DNA from: Panorpa germanica
Taxonomy: Eukaryota > Arthropoda > Insecta > Mecoptera > Panorpidae
Reading direction: 5' to 3'
Length of the DNA stretch: 64,000 nt
Assembly: GCA_963678705.1 (NCBI GenBank)
Contig: CAVMBN010000167.1
Location: 1-64,000, forward strand
Position 1 is the stretch's first letter. Each line of letters opens with the position of its first letter. Made by a program: the position numbers and the translations under genes. The notes under the pieces were generated by a model. The model saw only the letters and a program-made list of their open reading frames with translations, did not search any database and had not been told where the DNA came from. Positions 35,277-43,754 of this stretch are shown here, one piece after another.

Positions 35277-37430
35277 TTAAATAATTTTCTTTTTATATTC
35301 ATTTTGGATAAAAACTTTAATTTTAAGCCAATTTTTATTTTTAAATATGTCTGGATAACGCCTAATTAGCTCTTCACATTCTCCCCTTTTAGGGGGTTTC
35401 ATTTGTTGTATATGGTTTTTAAAAAATAATTTAACTGTTTGTTTTTGTTCACTTGTCCAAGGAACAAGGTGCCGCTTTTTTTGTATTTTATTCTTACTTA
35501 CATCGATAGTTTTGATAGTAATTGTATCTGTATCTAGAGATGTAGCACTGGTATCTTTATCTAATGGAGAACTATCTTCATTATCGATTGTCTCGGCTTC
35601 GTCATCTTCAACATATTCTTCTTCCAACAAATTTTTTTCCATGTCAATATTAATATCATCTAACATTTTTCCTTTATATTTACCAGCATCTCCATTTTCC
35701 ATTAATAAAAGTATTTTTGATATTTTAGCCGTTTGATAAATATCATCAGGTAGACGGTATGAGTTTTTATGGACACCCGGTGTATGACCCATAAAAGTTG
35801 CCAGTTGTTCTAATTCGTTTTCCGTCATGTTGAAAACTTGGCTTAGTGTCGCTAAATGTTTTCTCAGACGAGTAGCGGTAATGGCAAACGGATCTTTAGC
35901 TCCACATGCAACAGCATGCCTTTGTAGCACTTTGTACCCAGTTATGGGAGTATTTGTATTAGGATAACCAAATAAATAACTGTTATTTTCTGATATAAAA
36001 TTAGACCTTAGTTTCAGCAATAAGTTTATATGCTCCTGGATATCTTCACTGAATAATACGGGAACACCTCTACCTCTTTTGCCTCTTATTACTACTCTCT
36101 TTAATTTTTGTAGTAGAATCTTTTCTGTGCAGGAAATCGTGTCATTAAATTCCTCGTAACTTTTTTTCTCATTATTTGATGACAGGAATGTATGCAGCTG
36201 CATTCCTTGAAGTTCACCAGGCCGCTTCCGATTCAGTAAAATAACCCGGCAATAAATGGACTCTAACAAAGTACAATATGCTTGAACATTATTTTCATCT
36301 TTTGTTAATATGGCAAGGGAATTATCTGCTATTTTTAATAAATATTGTCTAAACAGTTTTAAATCACTAGCTAATGGCACTATCGTAACTTTATTCCATT
36401 TGTTTAGATCAAGATTACTTGCTGCTTGAGCTGAAATTTCAAATCTCCAGTTAGCTGTGAGCAAATGACTCATTGTTTTTAAATCGGCTTCGGCCTCAGC
36501 TGACGAAATAGTCCCGTAATTAATTTTTTTTTTTAAAACATATGTAATACCAATATCGCAGCACTGCTTTAAAGATGTTGCAATATTCATAGCAAATGTA
36601 GGAGAGCCAAAAGTATCCTTTTCGGCATCATAGTTAGCTACTGTTTTACAAGCCTGAACTAAGAGATCAAAATTTTTTGGTTGTAAGACATGGAATAAGT
36701 TTTGTACCGTGGGATCAAGTTTTTTAATTTCAATAAATAGCCGTCCAAGTTCTCTCATTTTACGTGAAGTTACATTAATAAAATGTTTTTCTCTGTGAAT
36801 TTTCAAATATCGTGCTCCAAGAGCACATATTAGGATATCCTTTTTGACAACTAACGATATTTTATCATTTCTCATTGTAGGTAAAACCTCTTCTCTCAAT
36901 CTTTGATCGACTTTTATAAATCCATACAGTTTACATGAATTTTCTTTACTTAAATTTTTCCCACATTTTTTTCTGTGACGATAAAGCAACTTACTTGAAA
37001 AAAATCCAAGACAATTTTCACAGGGTATAAGAGACTGCCCCGGCAATAATGACTCTCTAACAGGTTTAATCCCTATATTATCATTTTTCAAATAATTTCC
37101 TTTTCTTCTCAATATAGTAATCAAATCTTTTCTCTCTTTGCTATTTATTGGTTTTAAAAATATTTCCACAACATCAATTTCAAGTGGATGATTTCTTCGT
37201 ATATGTCGTGCAAAGTTTTGAACCTCTTCTTCACAAAAATAACAAAAGTCTGGCTTTCTTTTATAAGTGTTTTTCTTCTGAGAGGCTCCTGTTTTAGTAG
37301 TTAGAATATTTTCCAGATTTATGGGCTCAGGTTGGTTATCACTTGCATGGTATATTGGGGATATATGTGAAGGACTCACAGGACTTACTGGTTTTTGTAT
37401 TTCCTCTTCATAATTTGCTACATAAGTATC
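35277..37430 (-). CDS. Tyrosine-recombinase-like protein, main (last) exon
   Basis: This exon encodes 717 residues and a stop. Numbering from the GTG codon at 37379 (700 residues): a C2H2 finger, C46-x2-C49-x9-H59-x4-H64; a second Zn pattern, C120-x2-C123-x11-H135-x3-C139; and a helical core-binding-like region ~150-370. The catalytic part follows: Arg386 in RKRPGEL (box I), Lys434 in RGKRGRGVP (beta-hairpin lysine), Arg506 in TRLRKHLAT (box II, with Thr503 where HxxR usually has His), His532 and Tyr541 in GHTPGVHKNSY, with the family's nine-residue spacing. After an acidic linker (585-610), residues ~636-695 look Myb/SANT-like (PWTSEQKQ, W684). It would cut and rejoin DNA through a Tyr intermediate. 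GTG is not the start: the frame continues upstream to a splice acceptor at 37431-37432. Tyrosine-recombinase relatives such as Cryptons are known transposases; no reverse transcriptase is present, so it is not DIRS-like. Confidence 0.8.
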   Translation of the reverse strand, partial: DTYVANYEEEIQKPVSPVSPSHISPIYHASDNQPEPINLENILTTKTGASQKKNTYKRKPDFCYFCEEEVQNFARHIRRNHPLEIDVVEIFLKPINSKERKDLITILRRKGNYLKNDNIGIKPVRESLLPGQSLIPCENCLGFFSSKLLYRHRKKCGKNLSKENSCKLYGFIKVDQRLREEVLPTMRNDKISLVVKKDILICALGARYLKIHREKHFINVTSRKMRELGRLFIEIKKLDPTVQNLFHVLQPKNFDLLVQACKTVANYDAEKDTFGSPTFAMNIATSLKQCCDIGITYVLKKKINYGTISSAEAEADLKTMSHLLTANWRFEISAQAASNLDLNKWNKVTIVPLASDLKLFRQYLLKIADNSLAILTKDENNVQAYCTLLESIYCRVILLNRKRPGELQGMQLHTFLSSNNEKKSYEEFNDTISCTEKILLQKLKRVVIRGKRGRGVPVLFSEDIQEHINLLLKLRSNFISENNSYLFGYPNTNTPITGYKVLQRHAVACGAKDPFAITATRLRKHLATLSQVFNMTENELEQLATFMGHTPGVHKNSYRLPDDIYQTAKISKILLLMENGDAGKYKGKMLDDINIDMEKNLLEEEYVEDDEAETIDNEDSSPLDKDTSATSLDTDTITIKTIDVSKNKIQKKRHLVPWTSEQKQTVKLFFKNHIQQMKPPKRGECEELIRRYPDIFKNKNWLKIKVFIQNEYKKKII

Positions 37431-37549
37431 CTAAAAATATTACGGACATAATTTTATTAGTGTTTAGTAAAAATCTCATGTCTTTTAAAAAGGCATATGA
37501 ATCAAACTGCTCAACAAATTTAAAAAAAAAATATATATGAAGCATTTAC

Positions 37550-37657
37550 AATATTTTCTGCTTCCTGTTCTATCTCTTCATCACTCGGAACGTAAAGTGA
37601 GTCTTCATCAGAAGCTGGAAATGGCTCTTCCTCAGAGGATGTTAAACAATCATTTTC
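37550..37657 (-). CDS. Tyrosine-recombinase-like gene, exon 3
   Basis: 108 bases, 36 codons, strongly acidic (SSEEEPFPASDEDSLYVPSD, then EEIEQEAENI). Flanked by TTTTTAG and GTAAAT, both in phase 0. It probably forms a disordered acidic linker between the N-terminus and the zinc-finger region. Confidence 0.6.
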
Positions 37658-37811
37658 CTAAAAATTTTCCATTGTTAAAAATGTATGAATTATATTAAAG
37701 AAAAATATCTCATAAAAGGAATTTATTATTAATATTATATATTATAATAGAAAGTTATGTATTATTAAGATTACCAAATTAAAGAGGTCTGTCATATTTA
37801 ATATTACTCAC

Positions 37812-38008
37812 GTCTCTTAGTAATTCGTTTTGCTTTAATCCTTGTCCGTTAATATTTTGCAAATTTTGGAAAGCCTTTACAATATTACAATTGTAACTAT
37901 TAACTGTATTATTAGTTACTGGAGCCGTTTGCTTATTTTCCTTTGGAATGTTTGTTTGGAATGCGTCTTGAAAACATTTGCCACAAGAATTTATTTCTGT
38001 TCCCTTTT
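37812..38008 (-). CDS. Tyrosine-recombinase-like gene, exon 2
   Basis: 197 bases: two finish the glutamate codon begun in exon 1, then 65 codons. The text includes SCGKCFQDAFQTNIPKENK, with a C-x2-C pair, and is otherwise Asn/Gln-rich and probably disordered. The acceptor TTTATTTCAG and donor GTGAGT are good. The first ~60 bases and the acceptor are duplicated 451 bp further upstream in intron 1. Confidence 0.6.
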
Positions 38009-38171
38009 CTGAAATAAATATAACGTAATAACTTTCACACTTATTAAGGAAAAAATATTATAATATTAACATTTTTTCTTATAGAAAAAATAAAAGTTTC
38101 ATAATTTTTTCAATAAGTAAGTATGTATTTAGAAATATAGAATAATTGATAGTTTTGTTAATAGTACTATA

Positions 38172-38225
38172 TAGTCTAGTGGGTAAAACACATGCATCTG
38201 ACCCAAGAGGACTAGCGTTCGAGCC
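38172..38225 (+). repeat. tRNA-like / SINE head, copy 1
   Basis: TAGTCTAGTGG (38172-38182) fits the A box TRGYNNARNGG and GCGTTCGAGCC (to 38225) is close to the B box GGTTCGANTCC, with normal spacing. T-runs that could stop Pol III follow within 20 bases (AATTTTTTTT). An anticodon arm and acceptor stem are not convincing, so I favour a tRNA-derived SINE over a tRNA gene. It lies antisense within intron 1 of the recombinase gene. Confidence 0.45.
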
Positions 38226-38622
38226 TTCGAAGAAGAATTTTTTTTAAATATTTTTTTTTGTAAAAAAGCATTTATTTCCATATCCCATTTCTTACGAGGT
38301 ACTTTTTTAATATAAAAAAAATTCTTTTTAAGTAACCAATAGCTTTAAAACACATTATCTAAAAAAAAGTAGTATTTGGCGCTAAAATAAAATACGTAAT
38401 GTTTGTTTGGAATGCGTCTTGAAAACATTTGCCACAAGAATTTATTTCTGTTCCCTTTTCTGAAATAAATATAACGTAATAACTTTCACACTTATTAAGG
38501 AAAAAATATTATAATATTAACATTTTTTCTTATAGAAAAAATAAAAGTTTCATAATTTTTTCAATAAGTAAGTATGTATTTAGAAATATAGAATAATTGA
38601 TAGTTTTGTTAATAGTACTATA

Positions 38623-38676
38623 TAGTCTAGTGGGTAAAACACATGCATCTGACCCAAGAGGACTAGCGTTCGAGCC
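38623..38676 (+). repeat. tRNA-like / SINE head, copy 2
   Basis: Copy of the element at 38172-38225 made by the 451-bp duplication; A and B boxes are identical and the same T-runs follow. Confidence 0.45.
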
Positions 38677-38850
38677 TTCGAAGAGGAATTTTTTTTAAAT
38701 ATTTTTTTTTGTAAAAAAGCATTTATTTCCATATCCCATTTCTTACGAGGTACTTTTTTAATATAAAAAAAATTCTTTTTAAGTAACCAATAGCTTTAAA
38801 ACACATTATCTAAAAAAAAGTAGTATTTGGCGCTAAAATAAAATACGTAA

Positions 38851-39059
38851 TTTTTTTTGATTAATAATTATTATTAATTTTAATTTTGATGTAGTAATAA
38901 TACAATTAAACAATTGAACATTATAATAAAAATAAAATAAATACTATAATAATAGTATTTATTAACTAAGAAAATTTTGGCGCCAACATGATTACACATA
39001 TTTCACAAACATATTTTTACAAACATAATATGATAAATTAAATACTATAAATAACTTAC
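38851..39059. other. Remainder of intron 1
   Basis: AT-rich intron sequence ending at the donor of exon 1 (GTAAGT on the minus strand). It contains TTTGGCGC and ATTTTGGCGCC, about 140 bp apart; no other feature is seen. Confidence 0.5.
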
Positions 39060-39117
39060 CTGGAATATTTTGATTAATACTTGATAGTATTTTGTAAGCT
39101 CTGGAAGCAGGATTCAT
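39060..39117 (-). CDS. Tyrosine-recombinase-like gene, exon 1
   Basis: Nineteen codons starting at ATG 39117-39115 (MNPASRAYKILSSINQNIP) plus one base, followed by the donor GTAAGT. The context AATATGA is only moderately favourable. No in-frame continuation upstream was recognised. The ~1.05-kb intron that follows carries a tandem duplication. Confidence 0.6.
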
Positions 39118-39695
39118 ATTTAACTGTTATACACTTAATATATTTAAAAAACACCACTGTACTGTGAAACTGTATATCAAATAATGATAATAAAAACTCG
39201 TTCTGAGAACTACTGTTCAGAGATCTACTGTTCTCGATATGACTCATCGTCATACACATACACTCATACACACATACACTCATACATCAACAGCCATGCA
39301 TCTGTGAATATGCGAGGATGCCGATACCATGGACGCGATATTATTCATATTATACATAATTACAAAGGCGCTGTATATTGATCAAGCGGAATTTGTCTGA
39401 ACTAAGAATGAATATTATCCATTCATCCAAATCAATTATCAGCTCCGCTGTTTTTTTACATTTACTGGTATATCTACTTCATTTCAAATATTTTCCGACT
39501 TAAACAGATAGTTGCAAATAGCCAACTAAATACACTATCAGATAGGTATAGAGAGAATTTGGTAAAATATGTTAAAGAGTAGTAAACTTATGAAGTAAAT
39601 TGGTTTACATTACTGCGTCCGATATTCGGACCCCATAATTCAGCGGTCGCAACAATTGATGAAAATGGTCAATTGATGGACGCTACAATGATAGA

Positions 39696-39700
<5 letters not shown>
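39118..39700. other. Upstream flank of the recombinase gene; no gene found
   Basis: This is where a promoter for the minus-strand gene should lie. No convincing TATA box or initiator could be singled out in such AT-rich sequence. A CA/TA-rich run (ACACATACACTCATACAC...) lies near 39255-39290. Confidence 0.4.

Positions 39701-39758
<58 letters not shown>
39699..39758. repeat. (TA)n microsatellite
   Basis: About 60 bases of near-perfect alternating TA, interrupted by one C, directly before the AGGGTGTCCC motif at 39761. Confidence 0.95.
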
Positions 39759-39760
<2 letters not shown>

Positions 39761-39761
<1 letters not shown>

Positions 39762-40950
39762 GGGTGTCCCAACGATAAGCGGGCACCAGAGGGTGATCCT
39801 GCTCATGACTACACTAGAAAAAAAAAAAAATTATTCCATTTTGTTTTGAAATTACAAAAAATGAATAAAAATCTTTTGAAATTTGTAACACCTTGAGATG
39901 TTTTTAACTACCATGACTCAATTTCTGAATTTCTTTTTGTATCGGCATCCTAAGTAGCACTGCTATTCATAACAATCATCAAAAATCCCTGAATGCCTGT
40001 AGTTTTCACTTAAAATTCAATCCAAATAATTTTTTTCCCTAAAATTTTTAAGGATTTTTCAGGTCAATTTAACTCATCGTAATGTAAAAAAAAAGTATAA
40101 TCACTACTATGGCAAGCTTTTTAAAATTGCCGCATTTCTTCAGGATTACAAAATGGTATAATTCTCTAGGAAAACTAGCAATATAAAAGAATTATGCATA
40201 CTATTTCTGAACAAAAACCATATTTCATAAATTGTTGTTGTTAATAGTTTTCACTTTTCCAATATCAAAAAAAAAGGTTTGTTATTGTTAAATTAAAACA
40301 AATGGCACAAACAATTTTTCATTTATTTTATAAATTTAATACTAGGTTATTTACATTATAGTAAATGTTTATAATGTTTGCCACCGGCATAAATACAGGC
40401 ACGACATCACTCTAAAAGAGATCTTTTTATTTGTCGAGCAGATCGTTTACCTTTCATATGATGTGCAGCCTTAGTAATTTTTTGTCGAAGCTCGTCCAAT
40501 GCTGCAATGGGTTTTACAATAACTCTTTCTTTAAGACAACGCCAATAGGAAAAGTCCAGGGGGTTTAGATCAAGTGAACAAGGTGGCCATAAAATAGGAC
40601 CAAGTCGTCCAATCCAACGCCCTGGATATTCTTCATTAAAATATTCTCGAACAGGAATAGTGAGCTGGGTAACTATCATTTTGTAAAAAGTTCAAATAAC
40701 TATTGCCATCTAATTTCCTTGTACCTCAAAGGGTCTAAGCACTTTTCCTTTTAAGATCCTCGTCCATAGGTTAATTTTGAATTGATATTGGGATTTGTTT
40801 TGTCTCATCAGATACGGATTTTAATTGCTCCAGCTATGTAAGTAATGCATATTTAAATAACCGTCTTTCTTGCAGGTTGTTTCATCCGACTATAGAATTT
40901 TAATTAAGAATTAAGGATCTTTCCTGAGCTTTTACAGCATCAAACGGCTA
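39761..40950 (-). mobile_element. Mariner-like (DDE_3/IS630-Tc1-mariner) element remnant
   Basis: AGGGTGTCCCAACG at 39761 directly follows a TA run, as expected for an element that targets TA, and resembles the GGGTGTCCC ends of some insect mariner-like elements. A 3' non-coding part (39775-40400) follows, then minus-strand transposase remains (40407 to ~40930). No matching inverted end was found on the other side, so the right boundary is approximate and the element is probably truncated. Confidence 0.6.
40407..40930 (-). pseudogene. Mariner-like transposase, broken
   Basis: Reading the minus strand from ~40930: SDE (codons 40889-40881) followed by TTCKKDGYLNMHYLHSW matches the first catalytic Asp region (F-x-DE). 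KSQYQFKINLWTRILKGKV and LRPFEVQGN follow, with stops. Downstream is PVREYFNEEYPGRWIG, then WPPCSLDLNPLDFSYW, which carries the third catalytic Asp (family form PPxSPDLxPLDF). The segment with the second Asp (usually QQDGAPAH) is missing between them. The last part (40679-40407, 90 codons) is open to the C-terminus. It closely matches the fragment at 32.55-32.76 kb. The missing residue, deletion and stops make it inactive. Confidence 0.75.
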
Positions 40951-41103
40951 TAAATAAATGCAACCCGTTGTAGATATTATCCAGTGGTAATAACGTCCGA
41001 AAAAAACAATCTTTCATAAGGCGAGTTTGTGCCTGTATTAATGCTGATGGGAAACAATTTACTGAAACATTTAATGAAATGTAAATAATGCAATAAATTT
41101 AAA

Positions 41104-41106
<3 letters not shown>

Positions 41107-41171
<65 letters not shown>
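41107..41171. repeat. (TA)n microsatellite
   Basis: About 65 bases of uninterrupted TA. Confidence 0.97.
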
Positions 41172-41174
<3 letters not shown>

Positions 41175-41309
41175 GGTGCCTGTTCGAACTAAATATTTTG
41201 CTGGTCTTGCAGAATAAAAGGTCATGGGGCATGGGAAAATGATATGCCTAAATTATTAAGAACAAGCAAGAGAACTTAGGAAAACGGGAGCGCCTGTCAG
41301 TGCGACAAA

Positions 41310-41770
41310 ATGAAAATGACGAAAATGAAAATACTCCAAGCTAATGTGCATAGAAAGAGAGCAGCATTCGACTTACTACATAGCACTTGTCAAGACAAAC
41401 ACATAGACGTCGCCATTGTGGCAGAACCAAACAAGAAACTAGCTAGTAAAGGACCCTGGCTGAGCGATTTAAATATCGACGCAGCAATTAGGGTATTCAG
41501 CAAAGAAATTAGTATATTAAAATGTTACACAGAACAGAAAGAGTTTGTATGGGTGGAACTTGTGGACCTTGTTGTTTACTCTTGTTACGCATCACCGAAT
41601 ATAAGTGAACAAGAATTTGAGTCCTATCTTCAGCCACTAGGAGAAAGCCTAAAAACACAAAAGAAGCAGGTTTGGGTAACGAGTTTGTGGTCCCAAGGAA
41701 GACAAGAAAGAAAAGGCACTGGTAAACTGGATAGCAGAAATTTTACTAGTTGTGTAGAACAGAGGGAAAA
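41310..41770 (+). pseudogene. R1-like LINE endonuclease fragment
   Basis: From the ATG at 41310 the protein reads KILQANVHRKRAAFDLL (the N-Q/N opening of an APE endonuclease), then DVAIVAEPNK with the catalytic Glu, GPWLSDLNIDAAI and YSCYASPNISEQEFESYL. AEPN rather than the SETH of Jockey points to the R1 clade. After ~41680 another frame continues with KEDKKEKALVNWIAEI, so the GDFNA-x-WGS block is partly lost at a frameshift. All later EN, RT and tail sequence is missing. At ~41772 it runs straight into a dispersed repeat, in frame, so a 265-codon chimeric frame exists; I do not regard that as a gene. Confidence 0.6.
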
Positions 41771-41771
41771 A

Positions 41772-42110
41772 TTTAATATTAAATTTATATATTTTCTCTT
41801 TTGCATTGTGGAGCTAATTTTCATTAGTTCAATTTTAACAACCATATTGAGAAGTGTCTTGATTTGGTATATTTTTTCCACGTTTTATTTATTATCAAAG
41901 ATGAGTATGAACAAAGGTATCCCACGGTTGATAGTATTTTTTTCACCTTATTTATTTATGTGTTTATCTTTCTATAGCTTGTTGACAGCATCGAGTCTTC
42001 TGAATCCTCTTCATGTTAGGTTTTTCAAACGTTGTATGCTCATTACTTACTATGTTCATTTTTATTTTTGTACTTATACCACTGACATTTTTTTTGGTGT
42101 AGTTTAAGAG
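41772..42110 (+). repeat. Dispersed ~335-bp repeat, copy 2
   Basis: Plus-strand copy of the sequence found on the minus strand at 32225-32558, beginning AATTTATATATTTTCTC and ending GGTGTAGTTTAAGA. The hydrophobic open frame (…LLTASSLLNPLHVRFF…) is kept. Here it follows an R1-like fragment rather than a mariner end, so it is an independent repeat. Confidence 0.8.
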
Positions 42111-42562
42111 ACGAAGCTCTATAAGTGTCAGTGTACGTTTGTTTTCCACACATTGTTGGAAAAGAGAAGAGGTTACCTACTATTCTTTGCCCGAAACGGT
42201 TTTTAGTAGCCATAGTATTGTTGAATAATTATTTACACCGGTTATATTTATTGGTGCAAGCTGATGTTCTTTAGTGCTTAAATTAGTGTCTTTTTCAAGT
42301 ATATTATTTCCGCCAGCTTTTGGTTGAGTGACTTTAGGTGAAGACTGTGCTTTCTGACTCTCCTTCGTCTGCTATGTATACGGGTCGGTCGCAATCACTG
42401 TAAACTTTTGTCACAATTGCAGAAAGACAGTAGCTGAGAAATAAAAGTGCAAAGACGCATGTTTCAAATGTTTTATTAATTTTATTATAATTACGTCAAA
42501 CATAGTATTTATTTTTAAATGTTGATACGTAATTTAAAATATTAAAACTTTTATTTATTTAT
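42111..42562. other. Non-coding region, possible decayed coding on the minus strand
   Basis: No family is recognised. Between ~42440 and ~42200 the minus strand reads a Lys/Gln/Ser/Pro-rich text (QKAQSSPKVTQPKAGGNN) with one stop, which could be the disordered part of a retroelement gag, but nothing confirms it. Confidence 0.25.
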
Positions 42563-42569
42563 ATAAATA

Positions 42570-42645
<76 letters not shown>

Positions 42646-42660
42646 TTATATATATATATA
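42563..42660. repeat. (TA)n microsatellite
   Basis: About 95 bases of TA with short TAAATA/TTTATA interruptions, ending exactly where the LTR-like TGTGGG begins. Confidence 0.95.
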
Positions 42661-43493
42661 TGTGGGATATAATTTAGGATTAGATATAATTAGTTTGTAA
42701 GAAATAGTAATTATATAGTAAAGAACTCTATAAAATAGGTTAGGAACATTGCTAATATTAAGCTATATTCAAATGTTAATAGCTCTGCTTTGGAAATGAT
42801 TTGTGAACCCCGTTCACTTGACGAGTCGCTTGCACGACATGCAATGATGCATGGTCAACGGAGTGATTGTAAAAAATGGCTGATACGTAGATTTACACAG
42901 TGTGTATGGCGTCATTGGTAAATTCAGAAAAATTTTGTGTTAACTAGTTGTTAATGGCATTGAGAATTATAATAAGTTTAACTATATTGCTAGGTGTAAT
43001 ATTAGTTATTGTTTAGACGTAAATAGTGTAGTTTGTGCATAAAAGTATAGTGTTAAATGTAAGGTTATTTTTATCATTATAAACGTTGTAAATGAAAACT
43101 ATGTACTATTTATACTACGCATACTTTGTGATATGCAATCATTGAAAGGTCTTCAAACCTAAGCATTGCATATAATCTAGTGAAAATATTATTGTGAACT
43201 ATTTTGATATATTAACATTTTTGTAATATAATTGTTTTTCTTTGAGAAATAATTAAATGAACTATTATTAAACAAAAGTTATGTGTTAACTTTATTTTTA
43301 ATAAGCTAAATTGTAATGCGGGCTCAACTTAAGGATTAATAAGATAAAAACAGCTAAAACCACAGCTGGTAATCTGTCTAACACCCACTAAGGTGTACGG
43401 TAGACCCACAATTTGAAACGTCAACAAGGATAGGATTATTGTCACCCCACACTTGAGGGCTTAACCGGGATAGGTTTATTTGTCACCCCCACA
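42661..43493 (+). mobile_element. 5' long terminal repeat of an LTR retrotransposon
   Basis: The sequence starts TGTGGGATAT and ends GTCACCCCCACA, giving the inverted ends TGTGGG/CCCACA with the canonical TG...CA. A primer-binding-site-like motif begins two bases downstream, then a leader and a gag-like start. The length (833 bp) is plausible for an insect LTR. The 3' LTR is not in the window because an assembly gap follows. An alternative LTR end is 43451 (CCCCACA), since the end and the primer site are partly duplicated. Confidence 0.65.
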
Positions 43494-43515
43494 CTTGGGG
43501 GCTCAACCGGGATAA
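43435..43515. repeat. Tandemly duplicated LTR end / primer-site junction
   Basis: TTGTCACCCCACACTTGAGG followed by GCTTAACCGGGATAGG is repeated ~42 bp later as TTGTCACCCCCACACTTGGG followed by GGCTCAACCGGGATAAAGG. The first copy has a degraded primer site; the second is closer to a tRNA-Pro match. Confidence 0.8.
43496..43513 (+). promoter_or_regulatory. Primer-binding site, tRNA-Pro-like
   Basis: TGGGGGCTCAACCGGGAT differs at two positions from the tRNA-Pro complementary site used by many retroelements (TGGGGGCTCGTCCGGGAT). It would prime minus-strand DNA synthesis. Its position, two bases after the CA end of the LTR, is normal. Confidence 0.65.
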
Positions 43516-43525
43516 AGGAAAAATC

Positions 43526-43622
43526 AAGTTTATTCAGTCAAGAATATTCTTAACCTTTGAACCAGAACTATTGACCAACAGATAAGGAAACCTAGTTTAT
43601 TCAGTAAAGAATACTCTTAACT
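43526..43622. repeat. Short direct repeat in the retrotransposon leader
   Basis: AGTTTATTCAGTCAAGAATA (from 43528) recurs ~66 bp later as AGTTTATTCAGTAAAGAATA, each followed by a CTTAAC-type end. It is a small tandem duplication in the untranslated leader. Confidence 0.75.
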
Positions 43623-43690
43623 TCCAGGTGCGTACAATTTACTCGTTAAAGTAATTGCACTTCAATCTGTTAGCAGTGATAAATATAACA

Positions 43691-43754
43691 ATGATGAAGG
43701 AATTAAACAACTTGTCAGTAGCAGAATTACGTCAAGAACTTAGCTTCGTTGGAC
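43691..43754 (+). CDS. LTR retrotransposon gag, N-terminal codons only (cut by gap)
   Basis: ATG at 43691 (a second ATG follows directly) begins MMKELNNLSVAELRQELSFVG and runs into the gap. The L-x-x-L-x-V-x-E-L-R-x-E-L pattern resembles the first helix of a SAP-type motif, which occurs at the start of some insect gag proteins. Position, ~180 bp after the primer site, fits gag. The frame is open upstream to ~43655 but the double ATG is the more natural start. No more can be said because the rest is missing. Confidence 0.5.

Larger units (their letters stand above)
37949..38850. repeat. 451-bp tandem duplication across exon 2 and intron 1
   Basis: Bases ~37949-38399 are repeated as ~38400-38850 at an offset of 451 bp (ATGCGTCTTG at 37961 and 38412). 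I see essentially one substitution (GAAGAAGAA versus GAAGAGGAA near 38232/38683), so it is very recent. It copies the 5' part of exon 2 with its splice acceptor but not its donor, and a tRNA-like element. Confidence 0.9.
35277..39117 (-). other. Four-exon gene model for the tyrosine-recombinase-like protein (~838 aa)
   Basis: Working upstream from the main exon, three more exons with consensus sites join in phase. Exon 1 is 39117-39060, ATG then ...NQNIP, donor G|GTAAGT. Exon 2 is 38008-37812, acceptor TTTATTTCAG, donor GAC|GTGAGT. Exon 3 is 37657-37550, acceptor TTTTTAG, donor ATT|GTAAAT. Exon 4 is 37430-35277, acceptor TTTTTAG. Exon 1 ends with one base of a codon and exon 2 supplies the other two (GAA, Glu); the other junctions are phase 0. 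The sum is 838 residues with no internal stop. Four coherent splice junctions are hard to get by chance and argue that the gene is or recently was functional. Confidence 0.7.

Noticed and set aside
38172-38225. A functional tRNA gene
   Set aside because: A and B boxes are good, but I could not pair a proper acceptor stem and anticodon arm.
35277-39117. DIRS-type retrotransposon for the tyrosine recombinase
   Set aside because: DIRS elements encode RT/RNase H and a gag; none is present next to this gene, and it contains introns.
39696-41225. Tyr/Ile-repeat frames at 39696-39896 and 40977-41225
   Set aside because: They are translations of (TA)n microsatellites.
41310-42107. A 265-codon open frame as a single gene
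   Set aside because: The first part is a truncated R1-like endonuclease and the second is a dispersed repeat found elsewhere without it; the joint frame is accidental.
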